Notes under the pieces: generated by a model
The model's database searches: none
Told to the model about the DNA's origin: nothing
What the model saw: only the letters and a program-made list of their open reading frames with translations
Translations under genes and position numbers: made by a program
Part shown: positions 34,158 through 41,801 of the stretch, in pieces
Position numbering within the stretch: position 1 is the first letter of the stretch
How the letters are laid out: each line of letters opens with the position of its first letter
Source of the DNA: Chitinophaga oryzae
GTDB lineage: Bacteria > Bacteroidota > Bacteroidia > Chitinophagales > Chitinophagaceae
Length of the DNA stretch: 64,000 bases
Direction: 5' to 3'
Assembly: GCF_012516375.2 (NCBI RefSeq)
Contig: NZ_CP051204.2
Span: 7,859,501 to 7,923,500 of the forward strand

Positions 34158-35426
34158 ATGATTACTGCCGGCAAAAAAGTCCTTAACGGCTGGGCCATGT
34201 ATGACTGGGCCAACTCCGTGTACAATCTCGTTATCACTACTACCTTTTTCCCGATTTATTTCCTTGCCGTCACCGACGAACATGTATCCTTCCTGGGGAT
34301 GCGTTTTGTCAACTCTGCCCTGTATAACTACACCATGGCAGCGGCTTTCCTGCTGGTAGCGATCGCTTCTCCCATCCTGTCGTCTATTTCCGACACCCGG
34401 GGCAATAAGAAGAACTTTCTGAAATTTTTCACTATCCTGGGTTCGCTGTCCTGCGCCACCCTTTTCTTTTTTACCAAAAGCACCCTATGGCTGGGCGTGC
34501 TGGCGTTTATGCTGGCCACCATGGGTTACTGCGGCGGACTGGTGTTTTACAACTCCTATCTGCCGGAAATAGCCGCGCCTGAAGACCGTGACCGTATCAG
34601 CGCCCGCGGCTACAGCATGGGCTACATCGGCTCCGTACTGCTGCAACTGATAGGTTTCGCCCTCGTGATGCTACTGCCGTTCGGGCTGGACGAAGGGCAG
34701 GCTGTCAGGAGTACCTTCCTGCTGGTAGGCGTTTGGTGGCTGGGATTTGCCCAGATCACTTTCGCCAGGCTGCCGGCCACCAAAGCCACCGTCAGCAAAC
34801 ACAACGCCGGCGCTTTCACCGAAGGATTCAACGAACTGCGTAAAGTATATGCCCAGGTGAAAACCATGCCGGTGCTGAAACGTTTTCTGCGTGGCTTCTT
34901 CTTTTACAGCATGGGCGTACAGACGGTGATGATGGCCGCTACCATCTTCGGCAGCAAAGTACTGAACCTCCCGTCCGACAAACTGATCGGCACCGTGGTG
35001 ATCATCCAGGTGGTAGCCATTGCCGGCGCGTGGGGCATGGCCCGCCTCTCCGGCATCTTCGGCAATCTTCGTGTATTGATCGGCGTTGTCATCGTATGGA
35101 TCGGTATCTGCATAGCTGGATACAAAATGCAAACCGCTACCGACTTCTATCTGCTGGCCACCGCAGTAGGCCTGGTGATGGGCGGCATACAATCGCTCAG
35201 CCGTTCCACCTACGCCAAACTGATGCCCGAAACCGAAGACACCGCCAGCTTCTTCAGTTATTACGACGTTACTGAAAAGCTGTCCATTGTAATCGGAATG
35301 TTTTCTTTTGCCTATATTGATGATTATACGGAGAACATGCGCAACTCCGTGCTGGCGCTGGTCGTGTTTTTCGTGATCGGCCTGCTGTGGATTATTTCCG
35401 CACTGCTGAAGCAACGGAAGATGTAG
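34158..35426 (+). CDS. MFS transporter, UMF1/Atg22-like family
   Basis: A 422-residue membrane protein with about twelve helices. The opening LNGWAMYDWANSVYNLVI is a hallmark of the UMF1 family (bacterial YxiO, fungal vacuole effluxer Atg22), which is thought to export amino acids or other small molecules. Further marks are SDTRGNKKN after helix 2 and LPEIAAPEDRDRISARG after helix 4. It is preceded by its own promoter-like box and separated from the lpx row by 53 nt. Substrate unknown. Confidence 0.87.
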   Translation: MITAGKKVLNGWAMYDWANSVYNLVITTTFFPIYFLAVTDEHVSFLGMRFVNSALYNYTMAAAFLLVAIASPILSSISDTRGNKKNFLKFFTILGSLSCATLFFFTKSTLWLGVLAFMLATMGYCGGLVFYNSYLPEIAAPEDRDRISARGYSMGYIGSVLLQLIGFALVMLLPFGLDEGQAVRSTFLLVGVWWLGFAQITFARLPATKATVSKHNAGAFTEGFNELRKVYAQVKTMPVLKRFLRGFFFYSMGVQTVMMAATIFGSKVLNLPSDKLIGTVVIIQVVAIAGAWGMARLSGIFGNLRVLIGVVIVWIGICIAGYKMQTATDFYLLATAVGLVMGGIQSLSRSTYAKLMPETEDTASFFSYYDVTEKLSIVIGMFSFAYIDDYTENMRNSVLALVVFFVIGLLWIISALLKQRKM

Positions 35427-35546
35427 AAATTTGGGTATTTTGACATTGGGTTATTGAGTTTAGGGCGCTTTATTTTTCTCTTCAGAAACAGCCCAATAAC
35501 CAAATATCAAAATGCCCCAATAACCAAATAACCAAATAACCAAATA
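35427..35546. repeat. Imperfect palindromic element, AAATAACC family
   Basis: An imperfect inverted repeat between two plus-strand genes. Left arm about 35430-35465 (ATTTTGACATTGGGTTATTG) matches the right arm about 35490-35525 inverted, and the right side continues in a tandem 7-mer AATAACC repeated four to five times up to the next ATG. Related in build to the element at 63783-63923. Confidence 0.6.
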
Positions 35547-35548
35547 AT

Positions 35549-36388
35549 ATGCGGTTGTATACCATTGAAACTGGCTTTTTCAAACTGGACGGCGGCGCCA
35601 TGTTTGGCGTAGTGCCCAAAACACTGTGGAACAAGACGAATCCTGCGGATGAAAACAACCTGTGTACCTGGGCTATGCGTTGCCTCCTCATCGAAGACGG
35701 TAACCGCCTGATACTGATAGACAACGGCATCGGCGATAAACAGGACGCCAAATTCTTCAGCCATTATTACCTGCACGGCGATGCCACACTCGATAAATCC
35801 CTTGCGGCGCACGGCTTTTACCGGGACGACATCACCGACGTATTTTTAACGCACCTGCATTTTGACCACTGCGGCGGCAGCATTGTACGCGAAGGAGATA
35901 AACTGCTGCCAGCCTTCAAAAACGCTACCTACTGGAGCAATGAAGACCACTGGAAATGGGCGACCGTGCCCAACGACCGGGAGAAAGCCTCCTTCCTCAG
36001 GGAAAACATCCTGCCCATCCAGGAAAGCGGTCAGCTGAAATTTATCGCCCACCAGGAAGGCATCGCCTTTACAGATCATATTAATATCCGGTTTGCCAAC
36101 GGCCATACCGATGCCATGATGCTGCCCCAGATCCGGTATAAAGACAAAACCATCGTGTACATGGCCGACCTGCTCCCGTCTGTCGGGCATCTGCCCATCC
36201 CCTATGTGATGGCGTACGATATGTTCCCGCTGACCACCCTCACGGAAAAGAAAAGGTTCCTGCAGGAGGCCCTGGACAAACAGTATGTGCTGTTCTTCGA
36301 ACATGATCCGGTAAATGAGTGCTGCACGTTGCAAAACACTGAAAAAGGAATCCGGGCAGGCGAAACATTTGCACTCAGCGCCCTGTAG
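35549..36388 (+). CDS. MBL-fold metallo-hydrolase (lactonase-like)
   Basis: A 279-residue metallo-beta-lactamase-fold hydrolase. The dinuclear zinc motif is THLHFDHCGG, with a further His in NGHTDAMM and a bridging Asp in VYMADLLPS. The arrangement and the N-terminal MRCLLIEDGNRLILIDNGIGDK resemble the quorum-quenching lactonase and methyl parathion hydrolase group, but members act on many substrates. No signal peptide. It has no functional neighbours, so the substrate is open. Confidence 0.85.
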   Translation: MRLYTIETGFFKLDGGAMFGVVPKTLWNKTNPADENNLCTWAMRCLLIEDGNRLILIDNGIGDKQDAKFFSHYYLHGDATLDKSLAAHGFYRDDITDVFLTHLHFDHCGGSIVREGDKLLPAFKNATYWSNEDHWKWATVPNDREKASFLRENILPIQESGQLKFIAHQEGIAFTDHINIRFANGHTDAMMLPQIRYKDKTIVYMADLLPSVGHLPIPYVMAYDMFPLTTLTEKKRFLQEALDKQYVLFFEHDPVNECCTLQNTEKGIRAGETFALSAL

Positions 36389-36405
36389 ACACTGTCAGTA
36401 TGTCA

Positions 36406-36432
36406 TTGTCCCGCAGGCCCGCACTATTTTTG
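36406..36432 (+). promoter_or_regulatory. Promoter of the GroES-like gene
   Basis: TTG (36406-36408), a 16-nt spacer and TATTTTTG (36425-36432) match the two-part Bacteroidota promoter (TTG near -33, TAnnTTTG near -7). The ATG follows 13 nt later, so the leader would be very short. Confidence 0.5.
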
Positions 36433-36445
36433 ATCAGGGGAAAGC

Positions 36446-36826
36446 ATGGCTATACATATTACACCGGATAATAAACTCAAAAAACTCATCGTTGTTGGCG
36501 ATCGGGTACTGATTAAGCCAACAACGCCGCATGACCGTACCAAAAGCGGATTATACCTGCCCCCCGGTGTGCAGTCAAAAGAAAAGGTACAGAGAGGATA
36601 TGTGATCAAAACCGGTCCGGGTTACGCTATTCCCGTTCCTGTGGAAGAAGAGGACTCCTGGAAACCGGAGGAAGACAAAGTGAGATATATCCCGTTACAG
36701 GCCAAAGAAGGCGATCTGGCCATCTTCCTGCTGAGTGGGTCCACCGAGATCGTATATGAAGACGAAACATACTTCATTGTGCCACAGGGAGCCATCCTGA
36801 TGCTGGAAAGGGAAGAAGACCTGTGA
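36446..36826 (+). CDS. GroES-like (Cpn10-fold) protein without a GroEL neighbour
   Basis: A 126-residue protein with the chaperonin-10 fold: KLIVVGDRVLIKPTTPHDRTKSGLYLPPG near 13-41 corresponds to the GroES opening strand and mobile loop, and VPQGAILMLERE closes the barrel. It is longer than GroES (about 95) because of an acidic insertion (VEEEDSWKPEEDKVRY). groEL is not adjacent and the mobile loop lacks the usual GGI(V/M)L. It is probably a Bacteroidota-specific paralogue, not the cellular co-chaperonin. Confidence 0.75.
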   Translation: MAIHITPDNKLKKLIVVGDRVLIKPTTPHDRTKSGLYLPPGVQSKEKVQRGYVIKTGPGYAIPVPVEEEDSWKPEEDKVRYIPLQAKEGDLAIFLLSGSTEIVYEDETYFIVPQGAILMLEREEDL

Positions 36827-36852
36827 TCATTTAGGGATTTTGATATTTAGTT

Positions 36853-36878
36853 CCCGTCCGCTGGGCGGGATTTTTTTT
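36853..36878 (+). terminator. Rho-independent terminator after the GroES-like gene
   Basis: CCCGTCC/GGGCGGG (one G-T pair, loop GCT, 36853-36869) followed by A and eight T. Confidence 0.65.
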
Positions 36879-36980
36879 GCCCGTTGGGGAGATACACGGG
36901 CTGCCGGGGAGATTTTTGTTTATATTATCGGGAGATTATATTTCGGTCCCGGTGTGCAAACTGCCATTCGACGGCAGCGA

Positions 36981-37005
36981 TTGCAGCCGCTTTTTGTTAT
37001 CTTCA
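36981..37005 (+). promoter_or_regulatory. Candidate promoter of the DUF853 gene
   Basis: TTG (36981-36983), 14 nt, then TATCTTCA (36998-37005) inside TTTTGTTATCTTC, the same 13-mer found upstream of the MFS gene at 34121. The ATG of the intact reading frame is at 37024. Confidence 0.35.
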
Positions 37006-37023
37006 TAAAAAACATTTTACACC

Positions 37024-37152
37024 ATGGCCAATAAAGAAGCATTTCTGGAATCCATTAAGAACGGCTATACATTTAAAGGCGAGCATTTCAAATTAGGATG
37101 TGCTATGCTGGATGGTGAAGTGATCAGCGGAGCAGACGTATCCCTCCCCTGA
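37024..37152 (+). pseudogene. Detached N-terminal part of the DUF853 ATPase (frameshift)
   Basis: This short frame (ATG 37024, TGA 37150) encodes 42 residues ending in GEVISGADVSLP. Inserting one base in the run of four C (37146-37149) joins it to the large frame as SLPLKTMNRHGLIAGATGTG, the expected N-terminal start and Walker A of DUF853 proteins. It is therefore the missing N-terminus of the gene called at 37158, cut off by a 1-nt deletion or a sequencing error. Confidence 0.8.
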
Positions 37153-37157
37153 AAACC

Positions 37158-38576
37158 ATGAACAGGCATGGTTTGATCGCCGGCGCCACCGGTACAGGGA
37201 AAACCAAGACCCTGCAGGTGATCGCCGAAGGCCTCAGCGACGCCAGCGTACCAGTGTTACTGATGGACATCAAGGGCGACCTTAGCGGTATTGCAGCTGC
37301 CGGCACCGACAACCCTAAAATCCAGGAACGGTACCAGAAAATCGGCGGCTCCTGGTCCGCCGCCGCTTACCCTTCAGAACTGCTGTCCCTCAGTCATGAG
37401 AAAGGTGTCCGCCTGCGCGCCACCACCAGTGAATTCGGCCCTGTCCTGCTTTCCAAAATACTGGAACTGAACGATACCCAGGCCGGCCTGGTAGCCATGC
37501 TGTTTAAATATTGCGATGATAATAAAATGCCCCTGCTGGACCTGAAGGACTTTAAAAAAGTACTGCAGTTCGCCAGCGACGAAGGCAAAGCCGAACTGGA
37601 AAAAGATTATGGTAAAATATCCACCACCTCTACCGGTACCATCCTGCGCAAAGTGATAGAGCTGGAACAACAGGGCGCCGATGTCTTCTTCGGGGAAAAA
37701 TCTTTTGAAGTGGACGACCTGATGCGCATCAGCGACGACGGCCGCGGCATGGTGTCCATCCTGCGGGTAGCCGATATCCAGGACCGCCCCAAACTATTCT
37801 CCACCTTCATGCTCAGCCTGCTGGCAGAACTTTATGCCACGCTGCCGGAAGAAGGAGATCTCGAGAAACCTAAACTGGTGATGTTCATCGACGAAGCACA
37901 TCTCATCTTTAACGAAGCCAGCGACGCGCTGCTGAAACAGATCGACACCATCATCAAACTGATACGCTCCAAAGGCGTGGGCATTTTCTTCTGTACCCAA
38001 AACCCCATGGACATTCCGCCTTCCGTGCTCGGACAACTGGGCCTCAAAGTACAGCACGCCCTGCGCGCCTTTACCGCCAATGACCGTAAAACCATCAAAC
38101 AAACTGCAGAAAACTACCCGCTGTCTGATTTCTATAAAACCGACGAGCTGCTTACCCAGATAGGTATCGGCGAAGCGCTGATCACCTGCCTCAACGAAAA
38201 AGGCGTGCCCACCCCGCTGGCAGCCACCATGCTGGTATCGCCGCGCTCCCGCATGGACGTGCTCTCCGATGCGGAAATAGACGCACTGGTCAGCAACTCC
38301 AAACTGGTGAAGAAATACGCCGAAGCCATCGATAGTGAAAGCGCCTATGAAATACTGACCGCCAAACTGGAGGAAGCCGCGGAGAAAACCGCCACAGCCA
38401 CCGCCTCCGAGTCATCCGGCTCCGGGAAGAAAAAAGAAGAAAAAAGCCTGTTCGAACAGGTGATGGGCAGCTCCGCCATGCGGCAGGCAGGCCGTACAGC
38501 CGCCAACGTTATCACCCGCAGCCTGCTGGGCGCACTGGGTCTGGGCGGCAGGAGCAGGAAGAAGTCTATTTTCTAA
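37158..38576 (+). CDS. DUF853/HerA-like ATPase (5' end displaced by a frameshift)
   Basis: A 472-residue P-loop ATPase of the HerA/FtsK-related DUF853 group (E. coli YjgR-like). Walker A is GATGTGKTKT at about 9-18, Walker B LVMFIDEAHLIF near 250, and a sensor FFCTQNPMDIP near 278. The C-terminal tail has a Glu/Lys/Ser-rich linker and a basic end (GGRSRKKSIF). The natural protein should start at 37024 and be about 517 residues; see the fragment at 37024-37152. These proteins are thought to be DNA-translocating or DNA-remodelling ATPases; their exact role is unknown. Confidence 0.85.
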   Translation: MNRHGLIAGATGTGKTKTLQVIAEGLSDASVPVLLMDIKGDLSGIAAAGTDNPKIQERYQKIGGSWSAAAYPSELLSLSHEKGVRLRATTSEFGPVLLSKILELNDTQAGLVAMLFKYCDDNKMPLLDLKDFKKVLQFASDEGKAELEKDYGKISTTSTGTILRKVIELEQQGADVFFGEKSFEVDDLMRISDDGRGMVSILRVADIQDRPKLFSTFMLSLLAELYATLPEEGDLEKPKLVMFIDEAHLIFNEASDALLKQIDTIIKLIRSKGVGIFFCTQNPMDIPPSVLGQLGLKVQHALRAFTANDRKTIKQTAENYPLSDFYKTDELLTQIGIGEALITCLNEKGVPTPLAATMLVSPRSRMDVLSDAEIDALVSNSKLVKKYAEAIDSESAYEILTAKLEEAAEKTATATASESSGSGKKKEEKSLFEQVMGSSAMRQAGRTAANVITRSLLGALGLGGRSRKKSIF

Positions 38577-38690
38577 AAGCATGGCCGGTCAGGATTGCCG
38601 GGGAAAGGATTTCTGTAAAAAAACTGATCGTTTTTTTATACTTTAATCCGGATAATCTTAACCGGCTACACGCCGATTCAAACGATAATT

Positions 38691-39737
38691 ATGAGTAAAG
38701 TGATTAAGACGGGCATCTGCTCCTTTGGCATGTCCGGACAAGTTTTCCATGCACCGTTCATCTACGTGAACCCGGGCTTTGAATTCACGGCCGTCGTGGA
38801 ACGCAGCAAGGACCTCGCCAGGCAGCGGTACCCTAACGTAAAAGTCTATACGTCCGTGCCGGATATGCTGGCAGATAAAGAACTGGAGCTGATTGTAGTA
38901 AACACGCCGAACTATACCCACTTTGAATACGTAAAAGCCGCACTGGAAGCGGGGAAAAACGTGATCGTAGAAAAACCGTTCACCGTTACCACTGCGGAAG
39001 CGGAAACACTCATCGCCCTGGCGAAAGAGAAAAAACTACTGCTGAGCGTATACCACAACCGCCGCTATGACAGCGATTTTAAGATCGTCCGCAAAGTGCT
39101 CAGCGAAGGCCTGCTCGGTGATGTCCTCGAAGCAGAGATCCACTACGATCGCTTCAAGGAAGAACTGAGCTACAAAAAACACAAGGAAGTAGCCAACCCG
39201 GGTACCGGCAGTCTCTATGACCTCGGCTCCCACCTGATAGACCAGGGACTGCAGCTCTTCGGTTTTCCGAAAGCCGTATGGGCCGATATCCGGATCATCC
39301 GCAAAGACTCCCTCGTAGACGACTACTTTGAACTGGTGCTCTTCTACGATAACCTCCGCGTACGCCTGAAATGCAGTTATCTTATCCGGGAAGCGCTGCC
39401 CTCCTACCAGATCCATGGCCGCATCGGCTCTTTCATCAAAACAAAATCCGATATACAGGAAGCACAACTGCTGCGGGGCCTGTTGCCCAACAGTCCCGAC
39501 TGGGGCGCCGAAGCGCCGCATGAATGGGGACTGCTGCACACCACCATTGACGGTAAAACCGTTAAACAATACCTGCCCGGCACCAATGGCAACTATATGG
39601 ACTACTACCAGGGCATCTACGAGGCCATCGCCAACAATGCGCCCAACCCGGTAGATCCTAAAGATGCGGAAAATGTGATCAGAATTATTGAAGCCGCCTT
39701 CCTGAGCAGCAAAGAAGGCCGTGTGGTTAATTTATAG
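38691..39737 (+). CDS. Gfo/Idh/MocA-family NAD(P)-dependent oxidoreductase
   Basis: A 348-residue dehydrogenase with a Rossmann domain (1-120: TGICSFGMSGQVFHAPFI and the EKPFTVT loop near 96) and a C-terminal alpha/beta substrate domain containing the GSLYDLGSHLIDQ signature, whose His is the usual catalytic residue. It resembles E. coli YdgJ. Members oxidise sugars, inositols or related diols. It is alone between the DUF853 gene and the convergent recQ, and its stop TAG coincides with the first bases of a palindromic repeat. Confidence 0.9.
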   Translation: MSKVIKTGICSFGMSGQVFHAPFIYVNPGFEFTAVVERSKDLARQRYPNVKVYTSVPDMLADKELELIVVNTPNYTHFEYVKAALEAGKNVIVEKPFTVTTAEAETLIALAKEKKLLLSVYHNRRYDSDFKIVRKVLSEGLLGDVLEAEIHYDRFKEELSYKKHKEVANPGTGSLYDLGSHLIDQGLQLFGFPKAVWADIRIIRKDSLVDDYFELVLFYDNLRVRLKCSYLIREALPSYQIHGRIGSFIKTKSDIQEAQLLRGLLPNSPDWGAEAPHEWGLLHTTIDGKTVKQYLPGTNGNYMDYYQGIYEAIANNAPNPVDPKDAENVIRIIEAAFLSSKEGRVVNL

Positions 39738-39867
39738 ATTTTTTGATTTACGATTTTTTGATTTCATGATATTATAACAGCGAAGACCTGAGCGCATAGA
39801 TAACAACCGCTCAGGTCTTCTTTTTTTTATTCGAGAAATCAAAAAATCGTAAATCAAAAAATCCCTA
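39735..39867. repeat. Nested palindromic element, GATTTTTTGAT family, copy 1
   Basis: Perfect outer arms of 28 bp (39737-39764 with 39836-39863) contain two copies of GATTTTTTGAT. An inner hairpin GAAGACCTGAGCG/CGCTCAGGTCTTC (39782-39794 with 39808-39820) is followed by eight T, so it can end the plus-strand transcript. The stop codons of both convergent genes (39735-39737 and 39865-39867) directly abut the arms, on the right as TAGGGATTTTTTGAT. Copy 2 is at 50968-51099. Confidence 0.88.
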
Positions 39868-41793
39868 AATGCAGAGTTTCCCTTCCTCATCGCGGCGCAA
39901 TAACCCTTCTTCATTCATAAACTGCAACACGGCCATCAGGTCGCTGCGGCGTACATCAGGCATCTGCTGATGCAGATCGGCAAACAGCAGGGGCTTATCT
40001 TTCAGAATAAGTGTAACGCTGTCGGATATACGTTTAAACTGCGTGGCATCCGGCGGGGATGATTTTTTCTTCAGGCATACATCGCAGACACCGCAGGGGG
40101 CTGCGTCTTTCTCACCGAAATAGGCCACCAGCTGCTGTGTACGGCAGGTATCACCATGCCGGGCATAGGCAAACATCGCCGCCAGCCGGTCGGCATATAC
40201 TTTCTTCCTCACTTCTACCCGCGCCATATTGATGCGCAGGTTGGCCGCCGATACACGTTCCTGCAGGAAGCAGAGCTGTGGCTCATCACGCCGCGCCTGG
40301 TAATGGATAATGCCGTATTGATGCAGCTGTTGCAGCAAGGCGGCGATATCATCGTCCTCCATGTACATGATCCGGCCTATCTGGCGTTCGTATATGGGTA
40401 CGGGGTGATCAAAAATACCTTCGTAGGTACGCAGCAGTACCTTCGTGATCTCTTCCAGCGCAGGATATGCATTTTCGAAAGCATACAGCGATTCCTTATT
40501 GGTCACAAACTCCGCCCGTGACGGCAGGAACACGCTTTCGCTCAGCTGCAGCACTTCTTCCTGTTCCAACAGCTTCACAGCGCTGTATACCATCGTGAGG
40601 TTCAACTGGAAGGTGCGGGCAAAGTCATTGATATCAAAATCAAAATACACGCCTTCCGCGCTGCCGACAGGCACCTGCAGGTAGTTGACAATGCATTGGT
40701 ATACTTCCCGCACCTGTTCCAGCGTGGGAAACTGCAAGGCAATACGCTCCTGCATTTCGGCCAGCTCCTCTTCGTTGTAGAGCAACACGGCATAAGCCTT
40801 TTGTTCATCTCTGCCGGCGCGTCCCGCTTCCTGGTAGTAGGCTTCCAGGCCGTCAGGCATATCGTAGTGTACCACGATGCGGACATCCGGCTTATCGATG
40901 CCCATACCGAAAGCGTTGGTGCAGACCATCACCCGGGTTTCGTTGTTGATCCAGGCTTCCTGCCGTGCGGCCCTTTCTGCCTGTGGCAGCCCTGCATGGT
41001 AGTAGCTGGCGGGGATACCCTGCAGCTGCAGCAGGTCGGCTATTTCTTTGGTGCGCTTACGGTTGCGGCAATACACAATACCACAGCCGGGCACGCGGTC
41101 CAGTATATGTTTTACTTTATCGATCTTAGTGGCTTCTTCCAGCACGCTGTAGGAGAGGTTAGCGCGGGCAAAACTTTTGGTAAACACTTTCGCCTCCTTC
41201 ATCAGCAGCTTATCGCAGATGTCTGTCTGCACCCGGGGCGTGGCAGACGCCGTGAGCGCCAGTACCGGCGCCTCCGGGAAGAAACTGCGGATATCCGCTA
41301 TCTTCAGATAGGCAGGACGGAAATCGTATCCCCACTGGGAAATACAGTGCGCTTCATCCACAGCGATCAGGTTGACCGGCAGGCCATCGCAATAAGTTTG
41401 AAACAACTTGCTTTGCAAACGTTCGGGAGATACGTATAAAAATTTACAGCCGCCCCTGCGGGCCGCTTCCAGCACACGCTCCACATCTTTGTACAACATA
41501 CCGGAATAGATGGAATACGCAGAGATGCCTTTCTTTTTGAGGTTGGCCACCTGGTCTTTCATCAGCGCGATCAGCGGTGTGATCACCAGGCACAGCCCGG
41601 GCTTCATCATGGCCGGCACCTGGAAACAAATGGACTTACCGCCGCCGGTAGGCAACAGCGCCAGTGTGTCCTGGCCAGCCAGGATATTGGTGATAATATC
41701 TTCCTGTAAGGTGCGGAACTGGTGATAACCCCAGTATTGCTGTAGTATGGCTTTGGGTGTACTCAAATCTTTCGCTGAATAGTGCGTTCGCAA
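39865..41793 (-). CDS. recQ: RecQ-family ATP-dependent DNA helicase
   Basis: A 642-residue 3'-5' helicase. Walker A PTGGGKS is at 48-54, the DEAH box in AVDEAHCISQWGYDFRP near 145, and helicase C motifs include CTNAFGMGIDKPDVR and QEAGRAGRDE. The RQC zinc site uses cysteines in CRTQQLVAYF and CGVCDVC near 555-580, and a winged-helix end follows; no separate HRDC domain is seen. The start is TTG at 41793 or a TTG nine codons later that gives MSTPKAILQQYWGY; no ATG fits. It lies 8 nt after copA on the same strand. Confidence 0.92.
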   Translation of the reverse strand: MRTHYSAKDLSTPKAILQQYWGYHQFRTLQEDIITNILAGQDTLALLPTGGGKSICFQVPAMMKPGLCLVITPLIALMKDQVANLKKKGISAYSIYSGMLYKDVERVLEAARRGGCKFLYVSPERLQSKLFQTYCDGLPVNLIAVDEAHCISQWGYDFRPAYLKIADIRSFFPEAPVLALTASATPRVQTDICDKLLMKEAKVFTKSFARANLSYSVLEEATKIDKVKHILDRVPGCGIVYCRNRKRTKEIADLLQLQGIPASYYHAGLPQAERAARQEAWINNETRVMVCTNAFGMGIDKPDVRIVVHYDMPDGLEAYYQEAGRAGRDEQKAYAVLLYNEEELAEMQERIALQFPTLEQVREVYQCIVNYLQVPVGSAEGVYFDFDINDFARTFQLNLTMVYSAVKLLEQEEVLQLSESVFLPSRAEFVTNKESLYAFENAYPALEEITKVLLRTYEGIFDHPVPIYERQIGRIMYMEDDDIAALLQQLHQYGIIHYQARRDEPQLCFLQERVSAANLRINMARVEVRKKVYADRLAAMFAYARHGDTCRTQQLVAYFGEKDAAPCGVCDVCLKKKSSPPDATQFKRISDSVTLILKDKPLLFADLHQQMPDVRRSDLMAVLQFMNEEGLLRRDEEGKLCI

Positions 41794-41801
41794 TTTACTA
41801 C

